Made by a program: the position numbers and the translations under genes. The notes beneath the pieces are model-generated. The model searched no databases, was not told the DNA's origin, and worked only from the letters and a program-made list of their open reading frames with translations. A DNA stretch of 31,779 nucleotides from Candidatus Aminicenantes bacterium UBA6072 (GTDB taxonomy: Bacteria; Acidobacteriota; Aminicenantia; UBA2199). Of the stretch, positions 1 through 6,957 are shown piece after piece. The stretch lies in NCBI GenBank assembly GCA_002436105.1, contig DIXU01000011.1, positions 1 to 31,779 of the forward strand, read 5' to 3'. Each line of letters opens with the position of its first letter. The first letter of the stretch is position 1.

Positions 1-300
1 TCAACTCAAGTTAAATTTATTCCACCTGAGAGGATCGTCTCCTGGCTTTTGCCAACACGATCACTAACACCAATATTTTCCCTTTCTTGTTTTGGTAATT
101 GGAATTTGTGAATTGGAATTTATTTGGAATTTGGTGCTTGGGATTTGGAATTTAATTCCTACTAGTTCGTTTCTTCCACCTTGCGCCCTAAACCCTGCGC
201 CTTGCGCCCTGAACCCTGCGCCGATGGCATCCCCTTCCGTATCTCGCCTCTGACTTCTGACCTCTGTCGTCCGACTTCTGTCCTCTGACCTCTTGCCCGG
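1..300. repeat. dispersed intergenic repeat copy plus low-complexity tracts
   Basis: No gene is visible here. Bases of about 31-155 match the inner half of the inverted repeats near 25450-25560 and 26461-26560 (shared words include CCTGGCT, TAACACCAATATTTT, TTGTTTTGGTAATTGG and GGTGCTTGGGATTTGG). They are followed at about 180-223 by tandem variants of CCCTGCGCCTTG and at about 245-296 by tandem variants of CTGACTTCTGACCTCTG. These tracts look like a repeat family used as intergenic filler in this genome, with no coding potential that I can support. Confidence 0.7.
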
Positions 301-316
301 CATCCATGGAGGCGTA

Positions 317-345
317 TTGACTTCAACGCCATTCGGGGCTATGAT
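317..345 (+). promoter_or_regulatory. sigma70-type promoter for the DUF4412-like gene
   Basis: TTGACT (317-322), a 17-base spacer and TATGAT (340-345) form a near-consensus promoter. Transcription would begin near 352, just ahead of the AAGGAGG ribosome site at about 356-362 and the ATG at 367. Confidence 0.65.
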
Positions 346-366
346 GGCCTTTCCCAAGGAGGAACC

Positions 367-1089
367 ATGAAGAAAGCACTATTGGCATTGATCGTTGTCA
401 TGGCGGTGGCGCTGCTGCTGCCCGCCGACGTGTACATCAAGACCAACGTCCGCACCGACGCCTTCGAGATGATGGGCCAGAAGCAGCCGGCCAAGGACGA
501 GGTCACCGAGCAGTGGGTGAACGACAGCCAGCTGTTCAACAAGCAGGGCGAGCGGGTGACGATCCTGGACATGAAAAAGAACGTCATGTACATCGTCAAC
601 CTGAAGGAGAAGAATTACGTCGAAGCGGCCCTGCCCCTGGACATGGCCAAGCTCCTGCCCCCCGAGGCCGCCTCGATGGCGTCGATGATGAAGATGACGG
701 TCAAGGTGACGCCCAACGGCCAGGCCAAGAAGCTCGGCCAGTGGAACTGCTCCGGCTACGACGTCGACATGAGCATGATGATGATGAAGATGAAGATGGT
801 CATCTGGGCCAGCACCGACGTGCCCTTTGACTGGAAGATGTTCTCCAAGATGTACACCAACGTCTCCAAGATGCAGTTCATGGACGACGCCTCCATCGCC
901 GAGTTCGCCAAGATCAAGGGCTTCCAGATCGGCTCGGAGATGAGCATGGACATGATGGGCAGCAAGATGAAGGTGACCAGCCAGGTGGTGGAGATCTCGC
1001 AGAAGCCCGCCCCGGCCGGCCTCTATTCCGTTCCCGCCGGCTTCACCAAGGAGAAATCCCTCTCCATGAAGGACATGCAGGGACGCTAG
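367..1089 (+). CDS. exported methionine-rich DUF4412-like protein
   Basis: The 240-residue product starts with a signal peptide (KK followed by a hydrophobic stretch to about residue 20), so it is probably periplasmic or outer-membrane associated. The body (residues 25-230) alternates short beta-strand-like segments and resembles DUF4412-type proteins; this is an impression from layout, not a search result. By my count 29 residues are Met (about 12 percent), clustered near 105-110, 136-146 and 190-200 in M-x-M and MMMM runs, as in some soft-metal-binding proteins, but no metal is demonstrated. The start is fixed by a strong AAGGAGG site five bases upstream and a promoter at 317-345. A strong terminator follows at once, so it is a single-gene transcript. 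Real gene: high confidence; function: unknown. Confidence 0.85.
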   Translation: MKKALLALIVVMAVALLLPADVYIKTNVRTDAFEMMGQKQPAKDEVTEQWVNDSQLFNKQGERVTILDMKKNVMYIVNLKEKNYVEAALPLDMAKLLPPEAASMASMMKMTVKVTPNGQAKKLGQWNCSGYDVDMSMMMMKMKMVIWASTDVPFDWKMFSKMYTNVSKMQFMDDASIAEFAKIKGFQIGSEMSMDMMGSKMKVTSQVVEISQKPAPAGLYSVPAGFTKEKSLSMKDMQGR

Positions 1090-1115
1090 CCGTTTTTTTT
1101 TGACATGATTTCTGG

Positions 1116-1144
1116 GGGCGGCCTCCGGGCCGCCCTTTTTTTTT
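1116..1144 (+). terminator. intrinsic terminator after the DUF4412-like gene
   Basis: GGGCGGCC (1116-1123) and GGCCGCCC (1128-1135) form a perfect 8-bp stem with a 4-base loop, followed by nine T residues (1136-1144). This separates the 367-1089 gene from the kinase gene downstream. Confidence 0.9.
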
Positions 1145-1170
1145 GCCCCGGATGCGCCCGGGACCGATCA

Positions 1171-1199
1171 TTGACAATCCGGAGGTTTATCGCTACCCT
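1171..1199 (+). promoter_or_regulatory. putative promoter for the TPR kinase gene
   Basis: TTGACA (1171-1176), 17-base spacer, TACCCT (1194-1199). The -35 box is perfect and the -10 is weak. The predicted start site (about 1206) coincides with the ATG of a small leader frame, the same geometry as at several other promoters in this window. Confidence 0.45.
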
Positions 1200-1205
1200 G
1201 CTCTC

Positions 1206-1316
1206 ATGTCGCGCTTGAATGCGAGGGATTCCCTGAACGGCGAACGGAAAGGCCATGAAGGCCGCGGCGGTCAAAGGCCGTTGTCCCGGCGGGGGAGTGA
1301 AGGAGCGAGCCCATGA
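1206..1316 (+). CDS. possible 36-codon leader ORF overlapping the kinase start
   Basis: An ATG at 1206 opens a 36-codon frame rich in Arg, Gly and Ser, whose TGA (1314-1316) overlaps the kinase ATG (1313) as ATGA. It begins at the predicted transcription start, so it could be read as a leaderless frame that couples to kinase translation. The product resembles no family I know and the frame could be chance in GC-rich DNA. Confidence 0.25.
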   Translation: MSRLNARDSLNGERKGHEGRGGQRPLSRRGSEGASP

Positions 1317-3718
1317 GCGATCTGCTCGGAACACGCATCTCCCATTACCGCATCATCGATTTCCTGAGCAAGGGCGGCATGGGCGAGGTCTATGTCGGCT
1401 TTGACGAGAAGCTCAACCGCCGGGTGGTGATGAAGAGCATACGCGCCGAGCACCGGCTGATCGCCGAAGCCAAGACACGCTTCCTGCGCGAGGCACGCAT
1501 CCTCTCCAGGCTCGCCAACCCGAATATCTGCCAGATATTCGACTACATCGAGGGGGATACGGCCGATTTCCTCGTCCTGGAGCTGATCCCCGGCCGGAGC
1601 CTCGCTGAAGTGACGACCGCCGGGATGGAATTCGGGCAGAAGCTCAGCATCGCCCGGCAGATCGCCGGCGTGCTCGTGGCCACCCATGCCCAGGGCATCA
1701 TCCATCGCGACCTCAAGCCGGACAACATCATGCTGACCGACCATGGGCAGGTCAAGGTGCTCGATTTCGGGTTGTCACGCTCCCAGAAGGACGAGATCAC
1801 GATGAAGCTGATCGCCAGCGGCTCGGGCAAGTTCCGTTCCCTGAGTCCCGCGGGTGACGGGGCGGAGGCGGGCCGGGCGGCTCCGCCACGGGACGCGAAC
1901 AAGCTGACCGAGGCCGGCATGGTCATGGGCACGCTGCAGTACATGAGCCCCGAGCAGGCCCGCGGCGGGGAGGCGACGATTGCCAGCGACCTTTACTCGT
2001 TCGGGCTGATTCTCCAGGAGTTGTTCACCGGCCAGCCGGCCTATGAGCGGGTCGATGATTTCGAGGCCATGCAGAAGCTGGTCATCACCGGCAAGACCCG
2101 TGCCATCGAGGGAGTCGACGCCAGCCTGGCCGCTCTGATCGAGAGGCTCAAATCCATGGCGCCGGCGGCGCGACCGACCGCCGTGGACGTGGCCGAACGG
2201 CTGGAGTGGATCCATGCCAAGCCGGCGCGCCGGCGCAGGAAGATCCTCCTGGCCGCTGGCGTCGCGGCGCTGGCGGTCTTCGCCGCGGCGATGGCGGTCC
2301 AGACCCGGCGCGCCGTCCGCGCCGAGAGGTCCGCCGAAGCCGAGGCGGCGACGGCCATGCAGGTATCCTCGTTTCTGGCGGACCTTTTCCAGGTCTCCGA
2401 TCCCAACGAAGGAAAGGGCGGCAACATCACCGTCAGGGAAATACTTGACGAGGGCGCCCGGCGGATCGACGCCGAGCTCAGCGGCCAGCCGCTCATCCAG
2501 GCCCGGCTGATGGACACCATGGGGAACGTGTACATCAATCTCGGCCTTTTCAAGGAGGCGGAAGAACTGCTCGGCAAAGCCTTGCGGGCGAGGGAAAGCC
2601 GCCTTGCCCGGGAGCATCCCGACCTGGCGACGTCGTTGAACAGCCTGGCGCTGTTATACAAGAACCAGGGCCGCTACCCCGAAGCCGAGCCGCTCTACGA
2701 AAGATCCCTGGCCTTGCGCGAAAAGATCCTTGGCGGCAATCACGAACTTGTTGCCGAGTCGCTCAACAACCTGGCCGTTTTGTATCAACTCCAAGGCCGC
2801 TACGCCCAGGCCGAGCCCGTCTTCCAGCGGGCGCTGGAGATCCGCGAGAACCTGTTCGGACCCGAACATGATGATGTCGCGACGTCGCTCAACAACCTGG
2901 CGAGGCTGTACTATGCCCAGGGTTTCCATGACCGGGCGGAACCGCTGTTCCAGCGGGCGCTGGCGATCTATGAGAAAGTCCTGGGCGGCGACCATCCGGA
3001 CCTGGCGATCGCGCTCAACAACCTGGCGGCGGTGTATTACCGGCAGAAAAAATACGGCGCCGCAGAATTGCTCTTCAAGCGCTCCCTGGCGATCAAGGAA
3101 GCAACGCTCGGTCCGGAACATCCCGATTTGGCTTCGGCGCTGAACAACCTGGCGATGCTCTCCCGGAAGCAGGGCAAGTCTGCGGCTGCCGAGCCGCTCT
3201 ACAGGCGCAGCCTGGCCATCCGCGAGAAAGCGCTGGGCGGCGACCATCCGGAAGTCGCCAAGATCCTCAGCAACCTGGGGGACTTCTACAGGGAGCAGGG
3301 CCAATACGCCGAGGCCGCGGCGCTGATCGGGCGCAGCATTGCCATCCGCGAGAAAGCCCTGGGTCCAGACCACCTGGACGTTGCCGAAAGCCTCCATAAT
3401 CTGGCGCTGCTTCATAAGGTGCAGGCTGAGTATGCGGCGGCGGAAGCGATTCACCGGCGCTGCCTGACCATGCGCACGAAAGCCCTGGGCGCCGGCCATC
3501 CGGAGGTGGCCATCAGCCTGTACGGCCTGGCCTGCATCCGCGCCCTCCGCGGCGACCGCGCCCAGGCCCTCGCATTGCTCAAGCGCGCCCTGCCCGCCGG
3601 GGGCGATATGCCCTGGATGCGAGCCATTGGGGAGGAGCGGGACCTGCTTTCGCTCCATGGCGACCCCGAGTTCGCGCGCATCGTCTCCGAGGTGCGGCGC
3701 CGTGTGCCAGAAAAATGA
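1313..3718 (+). CDS. transmembrane Ser/Thr protein kinase with C-terminal TPR array
   Basis: Hanks-type kinase of 801 residues. The kinase domain spans about 11-300: glycine loop SKGGMGEVY near 19-27, ATP-binding Lys41, helix-C Glu60, catalytic HRDLKPDN from 131, DFG at 151-153 and SPE at 212-214, so it should be active. About 40 extra residues lie between DFG and SPE, in the activation segment. A basic stretch and one membrane helix (311-329) place the kinase in the cytoplasm and the rest outside. From about 395 to 765 run nine 42-residue TPR/kinesin-light-chain-type repeats (pattern SLNNLA-x-LY followed by EAEPLY-x-RSL). The external TPR array probably binds a protein or senses a ligand; substrate unknown. 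Start ATG 1313 has GAAGGAG seven bases upstream. No terminator is seen after it. Confidence 0.93.
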   Translation: MSDLLGTRISHYRIIDFLSKGGMGEVYVGFDEKLNRRVVMKSIRAEHRLIAEAKTRFLREARILSRLANPNICQIFDYIEGDTADFLVLELIPGRSLAEVTTAGMEFGQKLSIARQIAGVLVATHAQGIIHRDLKPDNIMLTDHGQVKVLDFGLSRSQKDEITMKLIASGSGKFRSLSPAGDGAEAGRAAPPRDANKLTEAGMVMGTLQYMSPEQARGGEATIASDLYSFGLILQELFTGQPAYERVDDFEAMQKLVITGKTRAIEGVDASLAALIERLKSMAPAARPTAVDVAERLEWIHAKPARRRRKILLAAGVAALAVFAAAMAVQTRRAVRAERSAEAEAATAMQVSSFLADLFQVSDPNEGKGGNITVREILDEGARRIDAELSGQPLIQARLMDTMGNVYINLGLFKEAEELLGKALRARESRLAREHPDLATSLNSLALLYKNQGRYPEAEPLYERSLALREKILGGNHELVAESLNNLAVLYQLQGRYAQAEPVFQRALEIRENLFGPEHDDVATSLNNLARLYYAQGFHDRAEPLFQRALAIYEKVLGGDHPDLAIALNNLAAVYYRQKKYGAAELLFKRSLAIKEATLGPEHPDLASALNNLAMLSRKQGKSAAAEPLYRRSLAIREKALGGDHPEVAKILSNLGDFYREQGQYAEAAALIGRSIAIREKALGPDHLDVAESLHNLALLHKVQAEYAAAEAIHRRCLTMRTKALGAGHPEVAISLYGLACIRALRGDRAQALALLKRALPAGGDMPWMRAIGEERDLLSLHGDPEFARIVSEVRRRVPEK

Positions 3719-3741
3719 ATCCGTCCGTAGTCAACAAACGA

Positions 3742-3900
3742 GGGGTCAGGTCTTGCTGGTAGATATTGTCAATCTAGATGGAACGAGCCGGCGATGGGTG
3801 GATCAGTCGGCCAAGGAAGTCATGAAACGCCGGGTGCTGAAAGATCAATGAGATATTCTTGCGAACATCTGCTATCGAGACCCGATCCTGATGCTTCAGA
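3742..3900 (+). pseudogene. internally deleted remnant of a RAYT/REP element
   Basis: The segment opens with GGGGTCAGGTCT (3742-3753) and an ATATTGTCAAT stretch resembling the left end of the intact element at 4463-4495. It then jumps to a coding remnant (about 3780-3851) reading GTSRRW..., KEVMKRRVLKDQ and a stop, which matches the last 23 residues of the intact transposase (KTSRRL..., KEVMKRRVMKDG). It closes with TGAGATATTCTTGCGAA and a degraded right-end repeat. The whole middle of the transposase is missing, so this is a MITE-like deletion derivative. Confidence 0.75.
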
Positions 3901-4415
3901 TGCCGATGCGATGCGCTGATTTACTGGCCTGCTCGCTTTTGCTTGTCCTGGCCGCCCCGGCAATGGTTTTTCCGCGCGAGGGGCGACTCCTGGTTCATTT
4001 GACCGGTCCCAGCCTGAGCAAGCATTTCCATCCTTACGATGACCAATTCAACAACTTTCACCTCGGGCTGGGCGTCGAGACCTATTTGCAAAAGGGCCAT
4101 TGGCTGATCGGCGCCAATGGCCACTTCATGTTCAACGACAGCAATGACAGGACGTCCTACTGGATCGGGTTGGCCCCGGGATATTGGCTCGGCGACCTGA
4201 AGAAAATGTGGGGTTCCCTGGCGGTGATCATGGGCGGATTGAAAAAAGCCGAGTACAATCAGGGGCGGTTCTCTGTTTTCGCCTTGCCGTACCTGACCCT
4301 CGGCTTCAACCGCATCGGGCTGAACTTCGGCTACATTCCCAGGATCGTCGGAGTCACCGAGCCGATCCTCCTCGTGCAATTGAAGCTCCTTTTTTATCCG
4401 TTCCGCCGGTTATGA
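3891..4415 (+). CDS. small exported beta-barrel-like protein
   Basis: 174 residues. An N-terminal hydrophobic segment (about 9-27, ending in an Ala-rich stretch) looks like a signal peptide. The rest alternates aromatic and polar residues in short strands (NNFHLGLGVE, WLIGANGHFMFN, YWIGLAPGYWL, LPYLTLGFNRIGLNFGYIP), which suggests a small outer-membrane beta-barrel; the layout recalls PagP-like barrels, but I see no firm catalytic signature. ATGs at 3891, 3900 and 3906 are all possible; none has a convincing ribosome site. The first lies inside the decayed right end of the RAYT remnant, so the gene's 5' end may have been altered by that insertion. It ends just before the intact RAYT element. 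Function unknown. Confidence 0.65.
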   Translation: MLQMPMRCADLLACSLLLVLAAPAMVFPREGRLLVHLTGPSLSKHFHPYDDQFNNFHLGLGVETYLQKGHWLIGANGHFMFNDSNDRTSYWIGLAPGYWLGDLKKMWGSLAVIMGGLKKAEYNQGRFSVFALPYLTLGFNRIGLNFGYIPRIVGVTEPILLVQLKLLFYPFRRL

Positions 4416-4425
4416 AGAGATGGGG

Positions 4426-4488
4426 AGGGCATCGGGGTCAGGTCTCGATATTAGAGGGCATCGGGGTCAGGTCTCGATATTAGACATT
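4426..4488. repeat. left terminal repeats of the RAYT element
   Basis: Two exact tandem copies of a 29-base unit (4426-4454 and 4455-4483) containing GGGGTCAGGTCTCGATATTA. The second copy extends into a 26-base sequence (4463-4488) that is the perfect reverse complement of 5525-5550 beyond the transposase gene. Confidence 0.85.
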
Positions 4489-4515
4489 GACAATTCGCTT
4501 AGGTATCAATAAGAT
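4487..4515 (+). promoter_or_regulatory. promoter of the RAYT transposase
   Basis: TTGACA (4487-4492), 17 bases, TAAGAT (4510-4515). The -35 box begins in the last two bases of the terminal repeat. The expected start falls at or next to the ATG at 4522, implying a leaderless mRNA; no ribosome site is visible. Confidence 0.6.
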
Positions 4516-4521
4516 CATTTC

Positions 4522-5502
4522 ATGTCGCGGCCGTTGCGGATCGAATACGACGACGCTTTCTATCATATCATCGCCAGGGGAGAGCGCCTTGAAACCATTT
4601 TTACTTCCACTGCCGACAAGGATAAATTTCTGATCAAGGTCGGGGAGACAGCCGAAAAGTACCAATTGCTGATCCATGCCTATGTGCTGATGGACAACCA
4701 TTACCACTTGCTGGTAGAAACACCGCAAGGCAACTTGAGCCAGGCCATGCACTACCTGAACGCCAGTTACAGCAACTGGTTCCGTTATAAGTATAAAATC
4801 GTCGGCTCGGTGTTTCAGGGGCGCTATAAGGCGATCTTGGTGGAGAAGGATGAATATTTAAAAGTGTTAAGTGCGTATATTCATCTGAATCCAGTGCGCG
4901 CCGGGATGGTGACGGAGCCATCCCTTTATAAATATAGCAGCTACCGTTTTTACAGCCAGAAGTTAAAACAACCCGCTTTTTTAAGAACAATGGATTTGCT
5001 GGAAATGTTCAATGGAAAGAGCAGTGAATATAGTAAATTTGTGGCAAGTTACGATAAAAAAGGGAGTGAAATCGATCCTGAAGAGATTTATGGGAAGAAC
5101 TCACTTTTAGGCAGTGAAGCTTTCTTGCGCAAGGCATTTAAAGAAGTGCGAGAAGCCGGCGGAGCATTGAATGAAAGGGAGCAGCCAGATGCCCGGGAAA
5201 TGAAGCTGGTAAATGCTGATGACATTCTGGAGATCATCCTCGCAGACATGCGCATAAAAGAAGAAGCTATTTGGAAAAAGAAGCGTGGCAATGTGTATCG
5301 CAAGTTGTTGATATATGGTTTGCGGCGGTATACGGCAAACAGCCTGAAGGAAATCGGCGCGATCGTGAAAATGGATTACTCGGCGGTTTCGGCGTTGGCG
5401 CGGCGGTTTGAGGAGGAGATGAAAACAAACAAAACGAGCCGGCGATTAATGGAGCGATTGGCCAAAGAAGTCATGAAGCGCAGAGTGATGAAAGATGGAT
5501 GA
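4522..5502 (+). CDS. REP-associated tyrosine transposase (RAYT, Y1/HUH family)
   Basis: 326 residues with the Y1 transposase (Transposase_17) signature: N-terminal SRPLRIEY, the HUH metal-binding pair H60/H62 in LMDNHYHLLVE, and the catalytic Tyr119 in AYIHLNPVRAG. The C-terminal part (about 255-300) has a DnaA-like helix-turn-helix (SLKEIGAIV ... SAVSALARRFE). All key residues are present, so the enzyme is probably active. Such single-strand nucleases nick and move short palindromic (REP) sequences; here the gene is flanked by inverted copies of one 26-base repeat, the likely substrate. It is AT-richer than its neighbours, consistent with later arrival. A second, decayed copy lies at 3742-3900. 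Confidence 0.93.
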   Translation: MSRPLRIEYDDAFYHIIARGERLETIFTSTADKDKFLIKVGETAEKYQLLIHAYVLMDNHYHLLVETPQGNLSQAMHYLNASYSNWFRYKYKIVGSVFQGRYKAILVEKDEYLKVLSAYIHLNPVRAGMVTEPSLYKYSSYRFYSQKLKQPAFLRTMDLLEMFNGKSSEYSKFVASYDKKGSEIDPEEIYGKNSLLGSEAFLRKAFKEVREAGGALNEREQPDAREMKLVNADDILEIILADMRIKEEAIWKKKRGNVYRKLLIYGLRRYTANSLKEIGAIVKMDYSAVSALARRFEEEMKTNKTSRRLMERLAKEVMKRRVMKDG

Positions 5503-5524
5503 GATCTTATGAGATATTCTTGCG

Positions 5525-5640
5525 AATGTCTAATATCGAGACCTGACCCCGATGCATGATAATATCGAAACCTGACCCCGATGCTTGACTCGAATGTCTA
5601 ATATCGAGACCTGACCCCAATGCGCATGACCCCAATGCGC
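5525..5640. repeat. right terminal repeats of the RAYT element
   Basis: Repeat copies in orientation opposite to the left end: 5525-5550 and 5593-5618 are identical 26-base sequences ending in GAGACCTGACCCC, 5560-5584 is a variant copy (GAAACC), and 5626-5640 is a partial copy. Together with the left end they make a REP-type palindromic cluster around the transposase gene. Confidence 0.85.
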
Positions 5641-5661
5641 ACTAACTTCTGACTACTAACA

Positions 5662-6957
5662 CTAATTTTCTATGGCGTTAAAGATCTTCTTGAGCGCGAA
5701 GATGACCTCGGAAGGGGAAACGGGGTTGGTGGGGTTGAAATTGCCCAGGTGGTCGAGGGCCAGCACCTGGGAGTTGACCAGCAAGGAGATGGCCTGGAAT
5801 TCCTTGTGCAGCGGCGAAAGATCGGCGATGACCGGCGCCGCGGTCAGGGGCGTGAAGCGCAGGACATGCCCTTTTTGCCGCAGGTAGTCGATCAGCGCCT
5901 GCAGCGTCACGGCGAAGCGGGCGCGGTCGGGGGTGACGAAGCGGGCGAAGGTATGGTCCGGCAGGGCGCGCAGGATGCCGGCGGTTACGGTCTTGATGAT
6001 CTGCTCCCTGGCGAACGAGCCGTCGATGTCGGTGATGATCTCGGGGGAGCGGTCCATCTCGATGTAGCGGTCGAAATAAAAGCCGACCAGCGCCGCCAGC
6101 TCCTCGCGGTTGACCTCGGTCTTGAAGAAGATGCGCTTGAACTTCTCGGGCAGGGTCACTTCCTGGAAGCGGTCGCGGACCCTTTTCTTCTCGCTCTCCA
6201 GGAACGGGTCGCCGGGCTTCAGCGCCAGCAGGCGGTCCAGGGTGACGATGGCCAGGTCGAGCTTTTCCTTTTTCTCGTAAATGGCGGCGAGCTTGAGCAG
6301 CACGGCCTCGTTGTGCGGCTCCTTCTCCAGCACGGCCTCGTAGCGCGGAAGGCTGCGCTGCAGGTCGCCCTCGGCGTAGTAGTGCTCGGCGATCTGCAGG
6401 GTGATGGCCGTCATGTCGGGGGAATAGAAGGAGGCCTGCTCGAGGGCGCGGAGATATCGGCTGTTGTCGCGTCCCTTCGCCTGCTCCGCCTCCAGCAGGT
6501 GGGCCTGGGTGGCGTCGGAGCGGATGGACTCGTATTTCAGCCTGATCCAGGCGTCTTCGGGCGCCTGGAGCAGCAGGTCGCCGTAGGCGCGAAAGGCCTC
6601 GGGCGTGCGGCCCTCGAGCTCCAGGATCATGGCCCGGCCCATGCCGGCCTCGAGGTTGGCGGGATTGGACTCCAGGGCGCGGGCGAACTGCTCGGAGGCG
6701 GCGCTGAACTTCTTGCGCGCCAGGAAGACGTAGCCGAAGGCCGCCTGCTTCTTGTCCAGCGGGGCCACGCTGTTCTGGAACGAGCGGTAGGCCGCCTCGC
6801 TGTCGCCCTGGCGCAGCTGCTCCCAGCCCTGGCGGTAGAAGGAATCGAGGAAGGTGCCGCTTTCGAGCGCGGGCAGATGGAAATCGACGGTGACGGGCCT
6901 GACGCCTCCGCAGGCGACGAAGAGCAGAACGAGCGCCGCAAGCAGCATCGCTTTCAT
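5662..6957 (-). CDS. TPR-repeat lipoprotein
   Basis: 431 residues, last gene of the purF operon. It begins with a lipoprotein signal (hydrophobic run, then FVACGG with Cys16), so it should be anchored to a membrane. Residues about 35-240 hold tetratricopeptide-like repeats (for example KKFSAASEQFARALESNPAN and GDLQRSLPRYEAVLEKEPHN). The C-terminal half (about 265-431) contains an EF-like or S-layer-like segment (YFDRYIEMDRSPEIITDIDG) and ends with a region like NPTNPVSPSEVIFALKKI, which suggests SLH-type or scaffold binding; this is tentative. The start is set by GGAGG seven bases upstream and by the ATGA overlap with the hflX stop. A longer reading frame running back through hflX is a shadow. 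Confidence 0.85.
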   Translation of the reverse strand: MKAMLLAALVLLFVACGGVRPVTVDFHLPALESGTFLDSFYRQGWEQLRQGDSEAAYRSFQNSVAPLDKKQAAFGYVFLARKKFSAASEQFARALESNPANLEAGMGRAMILELEGRTPEAFRAYGDLLLQAPEDAWIRLKYESIRSDATQAHLLEAEQAKGRDNSRYLRALEQASFYSPDMTAITLQIAEHYYAEGDLQRSLPRYEAVLEKEPHNEAVLLKLAAIYEKKEKLDLAIVTLDRLLALKPGDPFLESEKKRVRDRFQEVTLPEKFKRIFFKTEVNREELAALVGFYFDRYIEMDRSPEIITDIDGSFAREQIIKTVTAGILRALPDHTFARFVTPDRARFAVTLQALIDYLRQKGHVLRFTPLTAAPVIADLSPLHKEFQAISLLVNSQVLALDHLGNFNPTNPVSPSEVIFALKKIFNAIEN

